64,000 nucleotides of DNA from Sycobia sp. Sy_11 (lineage: Eukaryota; Arthropoda; Insecta; Hymenoptera; Epichrysomallidae). Under the pieces are notes generated by a model, which saw only the letters and a list, made by a program, of their open reading frames with translations, was not told the DNA's origin and made no database searches. Location: contig JACCIC010000028.1 of the NCBI GenBank assembly GCA_018907035.1, positions 3,217,001 through 3,281,000 on the forward strand. The letters are read 5' to 3'. Positions 1 to 13,639 of the stretch are shown piece by piece. The translations under genes were made by a program, and so were the position numbers. Every line of letters begins with the position of its first letter. The first letter of the stretch is position 1.

Positions 1-627
1 GATAGTAAAAATAATACACGATGCGTTGTATAAAAATCAGAAAATAAATAAAATTCAGAATCAGTAATTGACCCATTTTCCTAAAATGTTCGGCGCGATA
101 TCTATATATGATAAATAATAAAAATTTCATGCAACGATTATTATTTAAAGAGATAGCAAATGAACGTAAAATTTAATGGCCACATGACGACGATCTGAAT
201 TATTTTTTAAACAGGAGGATAAAATTTTGATCGACGAATCGGAAAAACGTAAAACTACATAAATACGAGCAATCAATACAATGATAAACAATTTTAAAAG
301 TCAAAGTAAAACCTAAAACAGTAATCTGACTTATTGATTGCGCGAGGACCTATATATAGATATATATCTATATATAGATATAGATATATATACATGTGTA
401 CCGAGCTGAAAATATGTAATAAATTTTATTACCTGCATTGCATGCTACTCCCTATGGTTTTCCACGTTCAACCATTCCAAATCAAACGTATATAAATACG
501 CGTTATCCTCTCCCCCCTCCCGGCTCTCCATTTCCATTACACTTTGAATACCATATAGCGCAGTTTCCGCAGGAACGCATTTATATATTAAATCCGTTCT
601 GTGCGGTGTCGCGTATACTCGCCGATG

Positions 628-629
<2 letters not shown>

Positions 630-681
<52 letters not shown>

Positions 682-706
682 GTGTGTGTGTGCGTGCGCG
701 CGCGCG
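630..706. repeat. Compound microsatellite (TA)n-(TG)n-(CG)n
   Basis: An uninterrupted TA run of about 47 bp passes into TG and then CG dinucleotides. It is read directly from the sequence. Confidence 0.95.
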
Positions 707-814
707 TATCTATGTATATATGTATGTATGTACGTACTCTATCCGTATATAGAAGAGGCGGGCCGAACTCTGGTGGATAGCAGGGGCTGATGCTGCTCGA
801 ATGCAACGGTTCGA

Positions 815-818
815 GATA

Positions 819-876
<58 letters not shown>

Positions 877-910
877 CACATACATACATACATGCATACA
901 TGCATACATA
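815..910. repeat. Compound microsatellite (TA)n-(CATA)n
   Basis: A long TA tract is followed by CATA/CATG tetranucleotides. Confidence 0.95.
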
Positions 911-3275
911 ACAAAAATAGTTTCCAATAAAGACTATTCGAATGATTCATTTTGGTAGGGGGAGGGAGGATATATCGATCTTGCCTTTGGGCATACCGAA
1001 AGTGCTAATTATTGGTACCACTATAATATTAGTAAATGAAATTTTCCGAGAAATCATATAAGATAAATGTTCCATAAATAACTGCATAATAGGGATGCAT
1101 TTCCATTCTATGCAAGTTTTAAGCAATTGAATACCATCCGAATAGCAATTTCTTGTGAATATCTTATATCTCGTGTAAGTGAGAATATTCATAAAAAAAT
1201 TTACTTGAAGATATCAAGTAAGATATTTGCAGCAGTGCCTGTCCTACCATGTTGGAAAAATATTTATCAGCCAAAATTCTTCTCGAATCTTCTTATCCAG
1301 TGCATGGGCAAGTGCATCGTATGGGAAGGATGTACGTTTTCAGCATACAATGTATTATTTAAGAAGCAGTGCTTTCGTAAAATTCGTCAAAATAACAATC
1401 TCTTATTGAAATAATTTCTAATATGACAAAACATTCACTGGATAATTAACTAGTTATTCATATAATAGAATATTAAGTACCCAATAAATAACTAGGCTTC
1501 TATCGATCGTTAAGAATAATAATCTAATTATGATTGTACACGATTGCGAGTTGTTATATTAATCAAAATCAATTCTATTAATCAAAGGATCGATCGCACG
1601 AGAGTAACAAACACGAGCTAGTATAATTTTAATCGCAGTTCTGAAAATCTTACTAAAAATAAAAATTCCGTTTATAGCCATGCACTGAAAGTTACACATT
1701 AGCATTGCATTCACATCATATATTATCTCAATAAATGATTCGGACGCAGTCGATTTAAAGTATTTTGTCAGATTTCAAAATGACGAGCTTCACATTTCAT
1801 GTTACCACATTATTTTGATTTATTCTGTCTCGGAATTGTAACGCTCTCGGTTTGACAGTGGCTTAAAGATATCTACGGCATGCATATCTCAGTTTGCATC
1901 TGAAATAAAAACGTATCTATGTGTGTATGGCGTGTATCAAAAACATTTATATACCATTGCCAAACATCATTCGAATCAAATATATATAAATATTTTTAGT
2001 ATGGTATCGAAGGAATAATATTTATCAGAAATTTACTGACACTTGAGATTTTATTCCAATATTACACGATTTCCCGCGTAAGATATCGGCGATAAATTTT
2101 AAATGTCGAGCATTGAATTTATATGATGATTTTAAATCCACAGTCGCGTTGTATATTTGCGATGTATATTTGTATTATTCATTATTATTGATATTTATCA
2201 TGTTTGTGAAACGTTGCACGTTTGGAAATGACCGTAGAGATGCCACGAAGTAAAAGATATTTTCTGTTGCGCGCACATAAACGTGCCCAAGAGCAAGCAA
2301 TGGTTTTCGATCCGTTGCCGCGGCAAAAATCGAAGATTAAAATGAAAGACGCTCTCCCGCGGGAATATTACGGGAATATTAATCTTTTTCAAATAAAAAC
2401 GAACGCGCCCTCCCTTGCGCTGCGCGCACGTGCCCGAGCGTTTCCAGTCATGCTTCCCGTTCACGTGGATATTTTCATCTGTAATTATTACGAAGCCGGC
2501 TTTAGCGCGAAATGTAATCCTGATATCACGAAAAGATCCGCATGATATGCGGATCGTCGCTCGGAAAGATTTCATAAATGTGCTCCTTTACATTTTATGA
2601 TAAAAAAATCCAAGGAGTATTTGAAACATTCACGATTCCTGGATAGAAGGATAATAAATGGGACGTCGAACATCCTTAAATAATATACATATATATATAT
2701 TGCGCGTGTATGCCCGCGTCCATGTGTACACATGCACAAATATTTTACAGCATAGGAGCATGCACCGTCGATCGAAATTCAGTTAGTGGATTTATTTCCG
2801 CAACTTCGGCGGGGCGGGGGAGGGGGAGAATACCAGGAGCAAGATGAACAAGTGAGATAGAGCGTTCGAATTTCTGAAAGTTTTCTGCAAGCTCGCCGAA
2901 TAGACGAGACATTGAGTTGCGGGCGGTGGAAATAACGGCCCGAGGCGAAAGTTCGATAATTAAATGTGACAGTGATTTTTCGCTGCGCTCCTCGATATAT
3001 CGTGTAAATTTTAAATTTGGCTTTGCCTCTCGCGCGATCCTTGTATATATATATATATAGACGACAGATTAAAAAAAAATACTTAAAATAAACAGTGAAA
3101 TGAGTCGTGTACGAAAGTGCTTTAAGTCGATAGTTAAAAACAAAGGATTAAGGGCAGAGATTACATTTATAACATCTAAAGATTTTATATTTGCCGGAGA
3201 ATTGTATGAGTTTTTATTCGGTATAAACTTAATGTATGCCTCTCCATTGTGTAAAAATAATATTTACGAAAAGAC

Positions 3276-3306
3276 GTTGTTGTTGTTGTTGTTGTTGTTG
3301 TTGTTA
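3276..3306. repeat. (TTG)n trinucleotide repeat
   Basis: Ten TTG units; it is the only long trinucleotide run I see in the window. Confidence 0.9.
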
Positions 3307-3634
3307 TAAAAAAAGAACAAGATTTTCATTGATATGTCGAGAACAAGAAATATATAATGTGATATTTATTTAAGTATTCGCGACGAACTTTGGCTGGACA
3401 CGTCGTAAATAAAGCAACGTTGTCCGTTATAATTATCGGATTTTCTTGCGCACAGATTTTATCCTTTGAGCTTCACTTGTAGTTCGTTCCCGTGACACAC
3501 TGGTATCGACGCGTACAAATGCGATTGTCCAGATATTTAAATGAACTAAAAAAAATCTACGGAAGATTCTTAGCGAAACGAATTCGCCACTCTATTTTTT
3601 TAAAATAATAGCATTATGATTTATTAATTGTATA

Positions 3635-3639
<5 letters not shown>

Positions 3640-3691
<52 letters not shown>

Positions 3692-3791
3692 TTCATACTC
3701 GCATCGATATTCATTTCTCCATATGATGCGCCGTTATCGTAATTTCTTTAGCTGCCAATATAGTTTGTCTTTATACCTGGTTAATAAAAAC

Positions 3792-3841
<50 letters not shown>
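3640..3841. repeat. Two (TA)n tracts 100 bp apart
   Basis: TA runs occur at about 3640-3688 and 3793-3841, separated by unique AT-rich DNA. Confidence 0.93.
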
Positions 3842-3844
<3 letters not shown>

Positions 3845-4182
3845 TCCGTTTCAATATTAAACTTGCAGTTTCTAATAAACTTAGAGTTCAATTTCCATTT
3901 TACACAAACGAATTTACGATGCCAGTCCATAAGTTATATACGAAACTAGTGGACGTAAACCGATTCTACGGAACTATTATGTTATAATGTTATCTAACCA
4001 TTATCGTAAAACGGAGGAATTTCATTTGTTCGGCATTGCAAGCCCTTAACCTTATGACCATATAATGACGACTTTTACGAGCGCGTATCAATAACCGAGG
4101 CGCATTCTTTTTCCTTGCTTCTTTTATCAAAAATTCATTTCGTACCATTCGATATAGTTATGGGGTTTCTGCTGCTGATTCT

Positions 4183-4184
<2 letters not shown>

Positions 4185-4238
<54 letters not shown>
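4185..4238. repeat. (TC)n microsatellite
   Basis: A pure TC run of about 54 bp. Confidence 0.95.
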
Positions 4239-4241
<3 letters not shown>

Positions 4242-4502
4242 TCTAGGAAATCAGAATAAATTTCAAAGACTCTGCCGAAACGCGCATATTGCAGTCCTTC
4301 TTGTACTCGTATAACAGGGCGGGGTGAAATAAGTGAAACCATACAGGTATAAGAGAAATGGTAGCCGGGCCTCGCACAATTTATCTGGAAAAAGGGAATG
4401 GAATCGCGAGCTGTTTGCGCTCGCGGGCTTCCGGCGCGGGTGGCGTTCCCCAGACCCTCTCTCTTCCTCTCTCTTCCTCTCTTGTCGAGGAAAAAGGTTA
4501 TG

Positions 4503-4508
<6 letters not shown>

Positions 4509-4548
<40 letters not shown>
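4509..4548. repeat. (TA)n microsatellite
   Basis: A pure TA run of 40 bp; a (GA)n run follows at about 4761-4785. Confidence 0.93.
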
Positions 4549-4549
<1 letters not shown>

Positions 4550-5473
4550 CCGACTACTCGTGTGTCCGGCTATATACTCGAGTTATTCCAGTACGGCGTC
4601 TGCTCGAAGTTAAAAAAAAGTCCATTACCGGCCACAAGCTCGACAAACAGACGAGGAGAATATACAGGAGCAAAGTGCTTATTTAAAGGGGTAGACATGG
4701 ATGGTGCCAATTACGCACGTGGGAAAAAGAGACAGCTGCACAGAGAAAGGGAGAGAAAGCGAGAGAGAGAGAGAGAGAGAGAGAGGTATATTTTCGATTA
4801 GCTGTCTCAAGTGGAAAAAATAATGAGATACGAGCATCCGGCTTACGATTCGCGCAGTCATGAAATCCATTTGTTGAAAATCAGGGTATCTAATCTGTTA
4901 TTATTTTTTTATGTTTCATCCCTTGTTTAACGGAAAAGCAGAGAAATCGACAAAGAGAGCGAGAGAGCGAGAGAGAAAAAGATAGGCCAAATATCTCGTC
5001 GAGTCAAACAGGCAAGTGTTAAGTACACTAAAACAAATGAGTTATAATTCAACCGTTTCTATATTAAAGAATAGATACGTTTATGAGGCCATTGTATGAA
5101 GCTGTATTTTCCATTTACGGATGTATCTATCTATCTATCTATATATATATGAGAGCGATTGTTATGAAAATCGTATATAGAGAAAAAACTAAAGTCTACA
5201 ATGCATTTTGTTTATAAGTAACACTAGACTTTATTTACCTAGTGCGTTATTCCATCTACGTTGTTCAATATTTGTATATATATATATATATATATTCTCT
5301 CCGCCCCGCTCGTTTTCGATCCCGCACAGTTAATTTTACCGGCCATCAGAACCTTCCGCGAGATGATGGGCAGCTCGCGAAATACGAGCTCTCGCGGCAG
5401 AATCTACAGTGCTCGTCCGGTTTATCGTTATCTTTATCTCTCTCTCGCTCTCTATCTCTGTCTGCCTGTCTCT

Positions 5474-5479
<6 letters not shown>

Positions 5480-5561
<82 letters not shown>
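5480..5561. repeat. Compound microsatellite (TC)n-(TA)n
   Basis: A TC run passes directly into a TA run of about 49 bp. The same compound arrangement recurs at 22023-22103 and, reverse-complemented, at 13096-13182 and 21819-21892. Confidence 0.95.
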
Positions 5562-5566
<5 letters not shown>

Positions 5567-5574
5567 AGAAAATC

Positions 5575-5890
5575 TCAAGCGGCCGCGCCGCCCCTCGCGC
5601 ACCGAATACACATATATAGTTCATAAAGCCTTCGGAATCTACGGTGCGCGCACGGCTCTTTCGCGCTCTATTGACGCGCCGAATGGGGAAGAGAGCGCGC
5701 TCGCTCGCTCGCTCATTCGCCACCCTCGCCCGAATGCGAAATCGAGATGACCGCTCTCTCGTGCGGCGGCGGCGGCGGCGTGTTGGCGGTCGCGCGGAGA
5801 ATGGAATGGCAGTGAAGTATGGGGGCGGGCGGCAAGGCGCGGCGGGGAAGTTCGGACAGCTGCTGGCTATCGCCGCTGCCTGGCCGGTGA
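5575..5890. other. GC-rich island, no recognised exon
   Basis: This is a strikingly GC- and CpG-rich block in AT-rich surroundings, with runs of CGG and GCTC. Open frames exist on both strands (5562-5906 minus, 5644-6048 plus) but they encode Arg-rich low-complexity protein with no domain. It could be a promoter or an untranslated first exon of a gene lying outside the window; nothing seen decides this. Confidence 0.4.
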
Positions 5891-6002
5891 TGGTCCTAGT
5901 TTTCATTATATATATATATATATTCGCGAGTCGACAAGGGCTCTCTTCTTCTTCGACGTTAATCCCGCGTCAAAGCCGACCGGGGGGTCCGCAACGCTGT
6001 CC

Positions 6003-6011
<9 letters not shown>

Positions 6012-6034
<23 letters not shown>

Positions 6035-6037
6035 CAT
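6012..6037. repeat. (TG)n microsatellite
   Basis: A TG run of 26 bp directly after a short TA run. Confidence 0.93.
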
Positions 6038-6039
6038 TT

Positions 6040-8100
6040 TCATGCTAGGTACCCTTTATACTCGTGTGGTTTAATTGCAATACTCATTTTATAATGCAAT
6101 AATAATACGACGCAATAAAGAATAGACTTTCTGGTTTATTTTGATTTTCATTTAATGGCCAGGGTTTAGTTTTTAATAAAAAAAATTAATTTTGTTCCAT
6201 TGAATTAAACTTTTTTTTCTTTCTAAGAATAAATTCAACTCGTCGGATCGACGCTGCCAATATTTTTGTTTTTTAACGTACATAAATTATGCATGATCTC
6301 GCTTTGGTTCGATTTTCAATTAATTACCGTTTAAATTTTTAATCGACGATATTTCGGACGGTAAAATCTTTAGTATCGAATATATTAAGCATAAACTAAT
6401 TAAGAAACAGATTACTCATTAAATATTTACTATATTGTTTATTTCATTTTCTCAACTATCGGTGTGTACTAGAATCTTCCGGTGGCTCATTCCTTCTGAC
6501 GTAATTTTTAAATTTTAACTGAATTATTACAAATTTAACAAATAACTCAGCGGTGAGGATTTAATTAAGAAAAAATCCTTGTGACATAACATATTTAATG
6601 CAATAATGTTAAATCTTAATATACCTCATTAACGATGTTAAGTGAAAATGCATTTAGACAGTTCTGCCCAACTGTTCGAGTATATTTCCTTAATGACCAA
6701 CTTAAAAATTTATCATTTATAATAACTATATAAATACACTGTATTTAGTAAATTCTATCAACAAACGACAATTGTTAAAGAAAAAAATTTCCCAAAAATA
6801 AACTAGTGCATTACTGCCTATTGCATTCGTGAGAATTAATAAATATTTCAAGAGTAACCGAATTTTATTTAATAATTTCCAACTATCCGGATTGATATAC
6901 TGCAATGAATTGAGAATATCTCATAAAAAATTATTTCCATAAAAGAACGTGCTTCAGAAATCATTAAAAAGACATCGCTACCGAGATTTCTTCGTTTTAA
7001 CTAAATTACTTTCGATATAAGTTTCATTTTCCTCAACTTCGTTATTAGTTTCGTTCTCTTTTATTTCAGATTTTAAGTAGGATCGATCCCCTCTTCTTTA
7101 CTGCAAGACTTTATAACGATCGACGATCGAAACTTACCCTCATACCGCGCTTATATCACGGGGTACCAGAATATTATCTTACTTTTACTTCATAGCTAAA
7201 AAAAAAGAAAAAAAAGAACAGAGATAAAAGAAACTCCATCCAGTCTATTAATAAGCAAGATCGACACCTGACAGTAATAAAATCCACAATTGAAATTCTG
7301 AAATAATACTGTCCGAAATCGAATATGCGAATATTAAAAAAATCTTATGTTTCAGCATTATATTTTTCAGCATCGTTGAAAATAAGAAAATTTTCAGTCG
7401 GAATCGCCTGCATTCCAAATTCGAGTTGGACGCTTCTTCATTCTAAATTGACACTAGAATCTTATTATTTCAGAAAATTGAAGTGGGTATTGTCTTATTG
7501 TTAGACCTTCGTGGACTCTTCCATCTTCAATTTTTATTACAACGTAGAACAGTTGATAGAACTAGAAGGCGGAGAGTTGGAGTTTGTTTATTATAAAAGC
7601 TAAACAATCCGAGTACTTAATAGTCTCAGTTTTCATATAATAAGTGAAGGCGATCTTGGTTGTACTTAAATACATAATTCATTTATTATTCGATTAGTTA
7701 AATATCGAAAACTAATAGAAATTATAAGAGGGAATAATAAGTACCCAGCTCATTATCTGAGCCGACTTTCAATTAAACATTGCAATATAAGGTTGATTTT
7801 TAATATTTTCATTCCAGCCAGAAGAACATTCTGCCATCATCTATTCCCAGTAAAGAGTATCCTTCTTATGGTCTCAATCGATAAATCGCAAATTACGAGA
7901 TCTATCTTAGATTTTTCATCACAGATGGATTTTCTCGTTTCGATAAAGTCGAATTATTACAAATAAATGAGTAAAAGTCGCGGAGGATAAAATTCTAGGG
8001 GGCAGATAGAACAGGAAAAAGTTTTTTCTAGTAGTGCAAGAAAGGATTACTAATCCGTTATATTCAAATCCAGTAAAGAAATACCTCCTGGTCTTCTTCT
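6040..8100. other. AT-rich stretch without features
   Basis: There is no open frame of useful length, no repeat and no RNA signature that I can recognise. It looks like ordinary intergenic or long-intron DNA. Confidence 0.6.
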
Positions 8101-8251
8101 ACGTCTATCTCTAGTTTTCTAAAAACTTCCTACGGTCGATCTGGGGATAAAGAAGAACAATAAACGAAATATTGGAAAATGAGAGCGTTTCAATGAGAAA
8201 TAGTTTCAGGTCTGTCGGAAGGTGGGCCTGGCAGTTGCAAAGCCGACTGAA

Positions 8252-8254
<3 letters not shown>

Positions 8255-8282
<28 letters not shown>
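8255..8282. repeat. (GA)n microsatellite
   Basis: A pure GA run of about 28 bp. TA runs follow at about 8465-8513 (with an interruption) and 8813-8842. Confidence 0.93.
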
Positions 8283-8473
8283 TTCCATCGAACTTCCATC
8301 AAAGGCGGACTCGTAATAAAACTGGATCCCGTGTGTCAAAGTACCTCGCGGACCTTCTCGCGTGATCCAGAGGAACCGTCGAGACAACGGTAATTTGCTC
8401 GCCGCTCTCCCGTTGGTGTTTAATTAAAGGACGCCTCGCCACGACCGCTGCGCGTCTCCATTTATGTATATAT

Positions 8474-8514
<41 letters not shown>

Positions 8515-8649
8515 CTAAATCGATAATTCATTTGACAAAGGCTCCTCTCGGCTCTTCTATACCTTTCTACATAGATATGCTTGCGCGTATGGAGGTCCTC
8601 TGCTTTTCTCGCAAGAACTCATACGTCCTCGTTTCCGTAATTTCGACGC

Positions 8650-8809
8650 ACCAGTTATCCACGCGTGCCATTGTTCCGAGCGGCGCGCCCACACGGCGGC
8701 TCCCGCGGCCCGGCCGAATAACGATCGGGGATATACGAAGCGCTCACGCGCGTAGAGGAAAGAAATGGTCGTGTCGTGCCGACGCTCGGGAACCGCGTAC
8801 GGATGCGAC

Positions 8810-8844
<35 letters not shown>

Positions 8845-9305
8845 ATGGGACCTTTAGTTGCGTGAGGAGTTAAAGAGCGTGTAAGAGGATTTCAGGGAAA
8901 TTTAGCTGAACGGAGCGCAGTGGGAGGGAGAAGAGTCTTGAGGGAAGGAGGGATCGCCGGGAAAAGGATATGAAATGAATTTAATCCCTACCCGACATTC
9001 TATTCCGCGTACAACAAATATCTATAGGAGCGAAGAAAAGCGCCTCTGGGACGAGAACGGAAGCGCAGCAGCATATTGCGCCACGGTTCGAGGGAGGCCG
9101 GTGAGGGTGAGCGGGGAGGGGGGGGGCGGCAGATTATACGCGAAAAGCCGATAAATAGAACGAGGTCGTGGCGAAGGACGGGCTCGCCCGCGCGCGGCGC
9201 GTCGGGCCCAGCGGCCACGGCGAAGGGTGACTTCGCTCGCGACTTCGCGCTCTCGTTGCTCCGACGCAGCAGGCCGGGCCTTGGCGCGCACCGGTGGCGT
9301 ATATA
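8650..9305. other. GC-rich island, no recognised exon
   Basis: This is a CpG-rich block with overlapping open frames on both strands (9000-9527 and 9022-9576 on minus). The encoded peptides are rich in Arg, Pro and Ala and match no family I know. High GC lengthens chance open frames, so I do not call a gene. A promoter region of a gene outside the window is possible. Confidence 0.4.
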
Positions 9306-10051
9306 AGTTGTGAGCCGCTTTTCGATCGTAATATAATAATTGCATATTGAATTGCAATTGTAACCGTGACCTAGTAAAGAAAGTCCGTACCCTCCGCCGC
9401 CGAATGAAACAGTACGCACGCTGAAAAGCGCGCATCGCAAACTCGTGTATCGAAGCGTCGTCGGTTTGCAACGGGTCATTTCGGCCGCACTGGCGAGGGT
9501 ATCGTATTGTTTTACATGCGCAAACACATTTCGTTCGCCCCGAGCAGAGGCTTGCGTCCTGGAATAATAACGGCAAGCCTAGGAATTCACGTATGATTTC
9601 CTAATAAGAAGAACCAATTTTTACGCTCGGCGGCAGAAGTCCCTCGCGCTCGTTACCCCCTTGCAATCCCGCTTGATTCACGAGTGAACTATCGACAAGC
9701 TATCGAGGTACAAAACTGTATCGTCGCCGTAATCAAAGGCAAATTGTCTTGCTTAGATGCGAATCTTCGGATCGTCATTCTTCGACGGCTTCTGTCAAGC
9801 GAATGGGACTCCCGGTGCAGATATACGATACCATTCGGCGTGAAATTAATTACGAAACAAATATCATGATTGGAATTGTATATAAATATATATACAGCTT
9901 TGGAAATACAAAACATCTCATCTGTGAATTCGAATACAGTTAATTTTGTCACGTCGTGCAGCCGTATTGGCCTTGCGTCACTCGTTAACGGATGCAAATG
10001 AAGGCTCGTTTACCGTACAAATCTAATATTCCGGTAATTACGTGTTTTTTT

Positions 10052-10054
<3 letters not shown>

Positions 10055-10092
<38 letters not shown>

Positions 10093-10296
10093 TCTTTTAA
10101 TGTACCGAGTTAACTTCCACAATGCCGGCACTGCGATGTTTTGACGAATCGCTGTTCAAAGCGTTGACCGAATTTGTAATTTACGAATTTTACAACATAA
10201 TGTCTAAATGTCAATTAAAAAAAAAAAGCAGACATCTGTACGGCATACATTATATTCATAATCGACGATGGATATACCGACCAAAAAATTCAACCT

Positions 10297-10334
<38 letters not shown>
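10055..10334. repeat. (TC)n and (CA)n microsatellites
   Basis: A TC run lies at 10055-10090 and a CA run at 10298-10334, with unique AT-rich DNA between. Confidence 0.93.
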
Positions 10335-10335
<1 letters not shown>

Positions 10336-12199
10336 TATACACATCGATCATTTTGGAAATCGTACGAAAATTATATTTGTTTAACTGTGATTGAAATGTC
10401 GAAGAAACGGCAGCTCTTTTCATTTCAGACTATAACGTAGCAATAAAATGAATAATTGCGAGAGCACGGCAGCAACGCGAACAGTTAATTATAACAAATA
10501 TATTTATCGAGTAAAAATAAATACCACGACTGCTTTAGTAATAAGTTTATTAAATTACTGTTTTTTTAAAATACACATTTTGCAATATATCATACTTCAC
10601 CGTGACATCTCGTAAAAATATGTTATGTTAAAGACCTGTCTAAATTTCTATTATTATTTTTTTTTTTATGAAAATTGCATCTCTTATCCAATCTTTTCTT
10701 CTTGGAAAATAAAGTCTTTTTTTTATATCCTTTACGCTGTTTTTTTTTTCAATTTATTATAAGCCGAACCAATCTTCCTTTAAACTCTAAATTCTCTAGA
10801 TTACGATAGAGAATCAAAAACTAATACGAAATCTTTGCCCCGCCTGATAATTAAGATCGCGCCTCGAGTATACTTGAAATTCTATTCGTATATGAAATGT
10901 GTAATTTTCCGAGCATTGCTCCGAAATATAATTCACAGAACTGGCACCCCCCCGTGCAGAAGCCTCAGACGGAATAGTAAAAAGGGCTCTTTTATCCCGG
11001 CTCTTTTATCGGGCACTTCCATTGTAAGTCCTCGACGCGCGGTACGGCGGAGACCCCTCGGCGGATATAATTATTTTTTAATTTATCCTCCTCGTCTCAA
11101 AATTATAACGGGAATTTCACACACTCACTAAAGATGGCGGTGGGCTGGATAGGGGGGGGGAGGGAGGCGATTTACCTTTTAACCCATTATAAAGGAATCC
11201 AGAGCAGGATCGACGCTAATGCAATTGTCGCTTGCGGTATATATTTTACTTTCCGTCCCGCCTAAATTGCGCGCATTTCCGTTCGTGGCTTTTTTTCTCT
11301 CTCTCTCGAGAAGTCGAGCCTATATTTAAATTAAGCCTGGGAAAACGCTCATCCTCAATTTGGCACAATTTAGCCGGATCGCACACGGCATTATAAAAGA
11401 GTCATTCGCGGACACGTGTGATTCATGCATAAAACATTCTGAAGAGTGGCGCTCGGGCCGTTTCGGACGAAAATGCGCCCGCCGCAATTCGACGGAAATG
11501 TCGATTCGATGCGTTCATGTAGAAAAGATCGTTAGATCGTCAAACGTTCTACATAATTAATACGTGCTCAGCTCGTGTCGAAAGAGATTCAAATTAACAA
11601 TTGTTAAATATTTATATATTCGCAATGTAATTGAACGAACAATAATCTTTGCATTCTGGGCAAAAAACATTACGTATTTGTCATTTGTAATGCCTGTCGC
11701 GAAAAGTGCGCGAACGAAATTAAATTCCTTAGGATCGCATTTCCGTAAGTCAGACTTAAATGTATTTCGTCTCGTTCGGCAAGTCGATTATATCGCGTTG
11801 AAATTTCTCGGTATAACATTTTAAAAGGCGACTGCCAGTCATCGTTGTTAACCGAGGGGCGAGGGCATGGCAATGGCGCTGCGGCCGCGGCACGCCCGGC
11901 ATGAAATTCCGAACGCTCGCGTTTACTTTAATTTCGCCGGGAGAAGTAAATACCGAAGACATTTCATAACCGGGGGGGGGGGAGGCGGAGCAGCGGTATG
12001 CAACTCCCTTCGGCAGCGCGGCACGTCGTATCGAACGAGATTCAAGACGTGCACGTAAATGGTGGATGCCGGCATTTATGTAATTTCCGTATACTCGTGT
12101 ATCTGGAGCTGCGCAGATATTATAAAGCTTTACGTGCCATTCGCAACCTTAATTTATTCGAAAATTCATGGAATAATAATTGAATCAAAATAGAAATAT

Positions 12200-12205
12200 A
12201 CTACG

Positions 12206-12236
<31 letters not shown>

Positions 12237-12329
12237 TTCTCTATCTGTCTATCTATCTGTCAATCTCTCGAATGATCTTACATCAAAAATTATAAATAAA
12301 CAGACAACTATTTATTTATCACTCTCCGC

Positions 12330-12375
<46 letters not shown>

Positions 12376-12476
12376 CGGTCTATCTATCTGTCTATCTATC
12401 TATCGATTTCTCGAATGATATTACATCAAAAGTTATAAATAAACAGAGAACTATTTATTTATCTCCCCCCACCCTT

Positions 12477-12510
<34 letters not shown>
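12200..12510. repeat. Tandem duplication of a ~140-bp unit with (TC)n boundaries
   Basis: A unit made of a TC run, a (TCTA/TCTG)n stretch and a unique segment (containing CTCGAATGAT, ACATCAAAA and CTATTTATTTATC) occurs twice in a row, from about 12206 and from about 12332. A third TC run starts at about 12480. The two unique segments differ at only a few positions. It resembles a young two-copy minisatellite. Confidence 0.85.
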
Positions 12511-12513
<3 letters not shown>

Positions 12514-12617
12514 ACTCTCTAATTTAATTCTAAAACGCATTTAATCCGTACCATTGCCCGTTGAACGAATCGCTTATCCCCTTTTAAACCGCGCGAGTGG
12601 GCGGAAAAGGCACGGAA

Positions 12618-12621
<4 letters not shown>

Positions 12622-12694
<73 letters not shown>
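12622..12694. repeat. (TA)n-(TATG)n microsatellite
   Basis: A TA run of about 46 bp is followed by TATG tetranucleotides. Confidence 0.93.
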
Positions 12695-13091
12695 TAAGCC
12701 AATTCTTATTCCAGCCACGACTCACATAAATCCACGGGGAACAACTCGTTCTAATCGACTCTATAGTTGAGCAAACCGCGCGGTATAAAACGGAACGTGT
12801 AGTATACCGCGCGTCGGAAGAGCAGTTCACCGCCGCGTCCCAGTTTCGCCGTGGAAAGGGCAAAAGAAACAAATGGAAGAGAGACGCTCGGCAGGGAAGG
12901 AGGAAGGGAGAAAGAGCTAAGAGTGAGAGTGAGAGAGAGAGAGACAGAGAAAGAGACGGGGGAGAGAAGTCACACAGGTATAAGTGGTTTGTCGATCAAC
13001 CAGGGAAGTTTCACCCCCAGCCCCTCTCTGCTCCTGGCTAACGATACGCGACAGAAGCACACGGTGGAGATCTATGGAGGATATATACATA

Positions 13092-13095
<4 letters not shown>

Positions 13096-13147
<52 letters not shown>

Positions 13148-13148
13148 G

Positions 13149-13182
<34 letters not shown>
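13096..13182. repeat. Compound microsatellite (TA)n-(GA)n
   Basis: A TA run, a short GACAGAGGCA spacer, then a GA run. This is the reverse-complement arrangement of the TC-TA loci at 5480 and 22023. A further GA run lies at about 13604-13628. Confidence 0.94.
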
Positions 13183-13187
<5 letters not shown>

Positions 13188-13639
13188 GAGGGAGGCGAGA
13201 AGGCTATTCTGGCGGGGCCAAGTTTTCGATGTTAATCTTACTTCGTTAGCGCTATACAGTTCGCGCGGTCTCTGTCTCTTCCGGTTCGGCCGTCGCGCTT
13301 CCTGCGGGGAGCGCGCGGTCCCTCTATCTCCCCTGGGAGAGCAACTTATATAGTAGCTTCTGTATACAGATAACTGCGCCCGAATGCTCCCCCCTCCTCC
13401 CCCCGCTCCTAACTCCCGCTTTTGCTCCAGCACACACGCGTCTCCTTCGAGAGTCCGAAGCGGGATGAAACCTATATACGCGGATGGATATAGAAAAAGA
13501 ACGGGGGTGGCAAAGGATGTAGAAAGGGATGGGGTACAATGGAACGGTCGGATGATAAAGTCGTTCGTAAATTGTGGAGCTTTGGCATTGGGAGAGGAAG
13601 GGAGAGAGAGAGAGAGAGAGAGAGAGAGCTAGGCGAAGG

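Larger units (their letters stand above)
1..4180. other. Gene-free AT-rich stretch with microsatellites
   Basis: I see no coding exon or RNA gene here. Open frames are short, overlap on both strands and consist largely of translated TA or TG repeats. A GC-richer patch at about 2220-2540 has open frames on both strands with no recognisable domain. The contents are simple repeats (listed separately) and unremarkable AT-rich DNA. Confidence 0.6.

Noticed and set aside
3100..3309. 69-codon frame ending in poly-leucine
   Set aside because: The C-terminal half is a translated TTG repeat and the rest has no domain.
5562..6048. Long overlapping open frames on both strands at the 5.6-6.0 kb GC island
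   Set aside because: Arg-rich, low-complexity peptides, open on both strands because of high GC; no domain or splice context.
9000..9576. Minus-strand frames of 175 and 184 aa
   Set aside because: They overlap each other in different frames within a GC-rich island and show no known motif.
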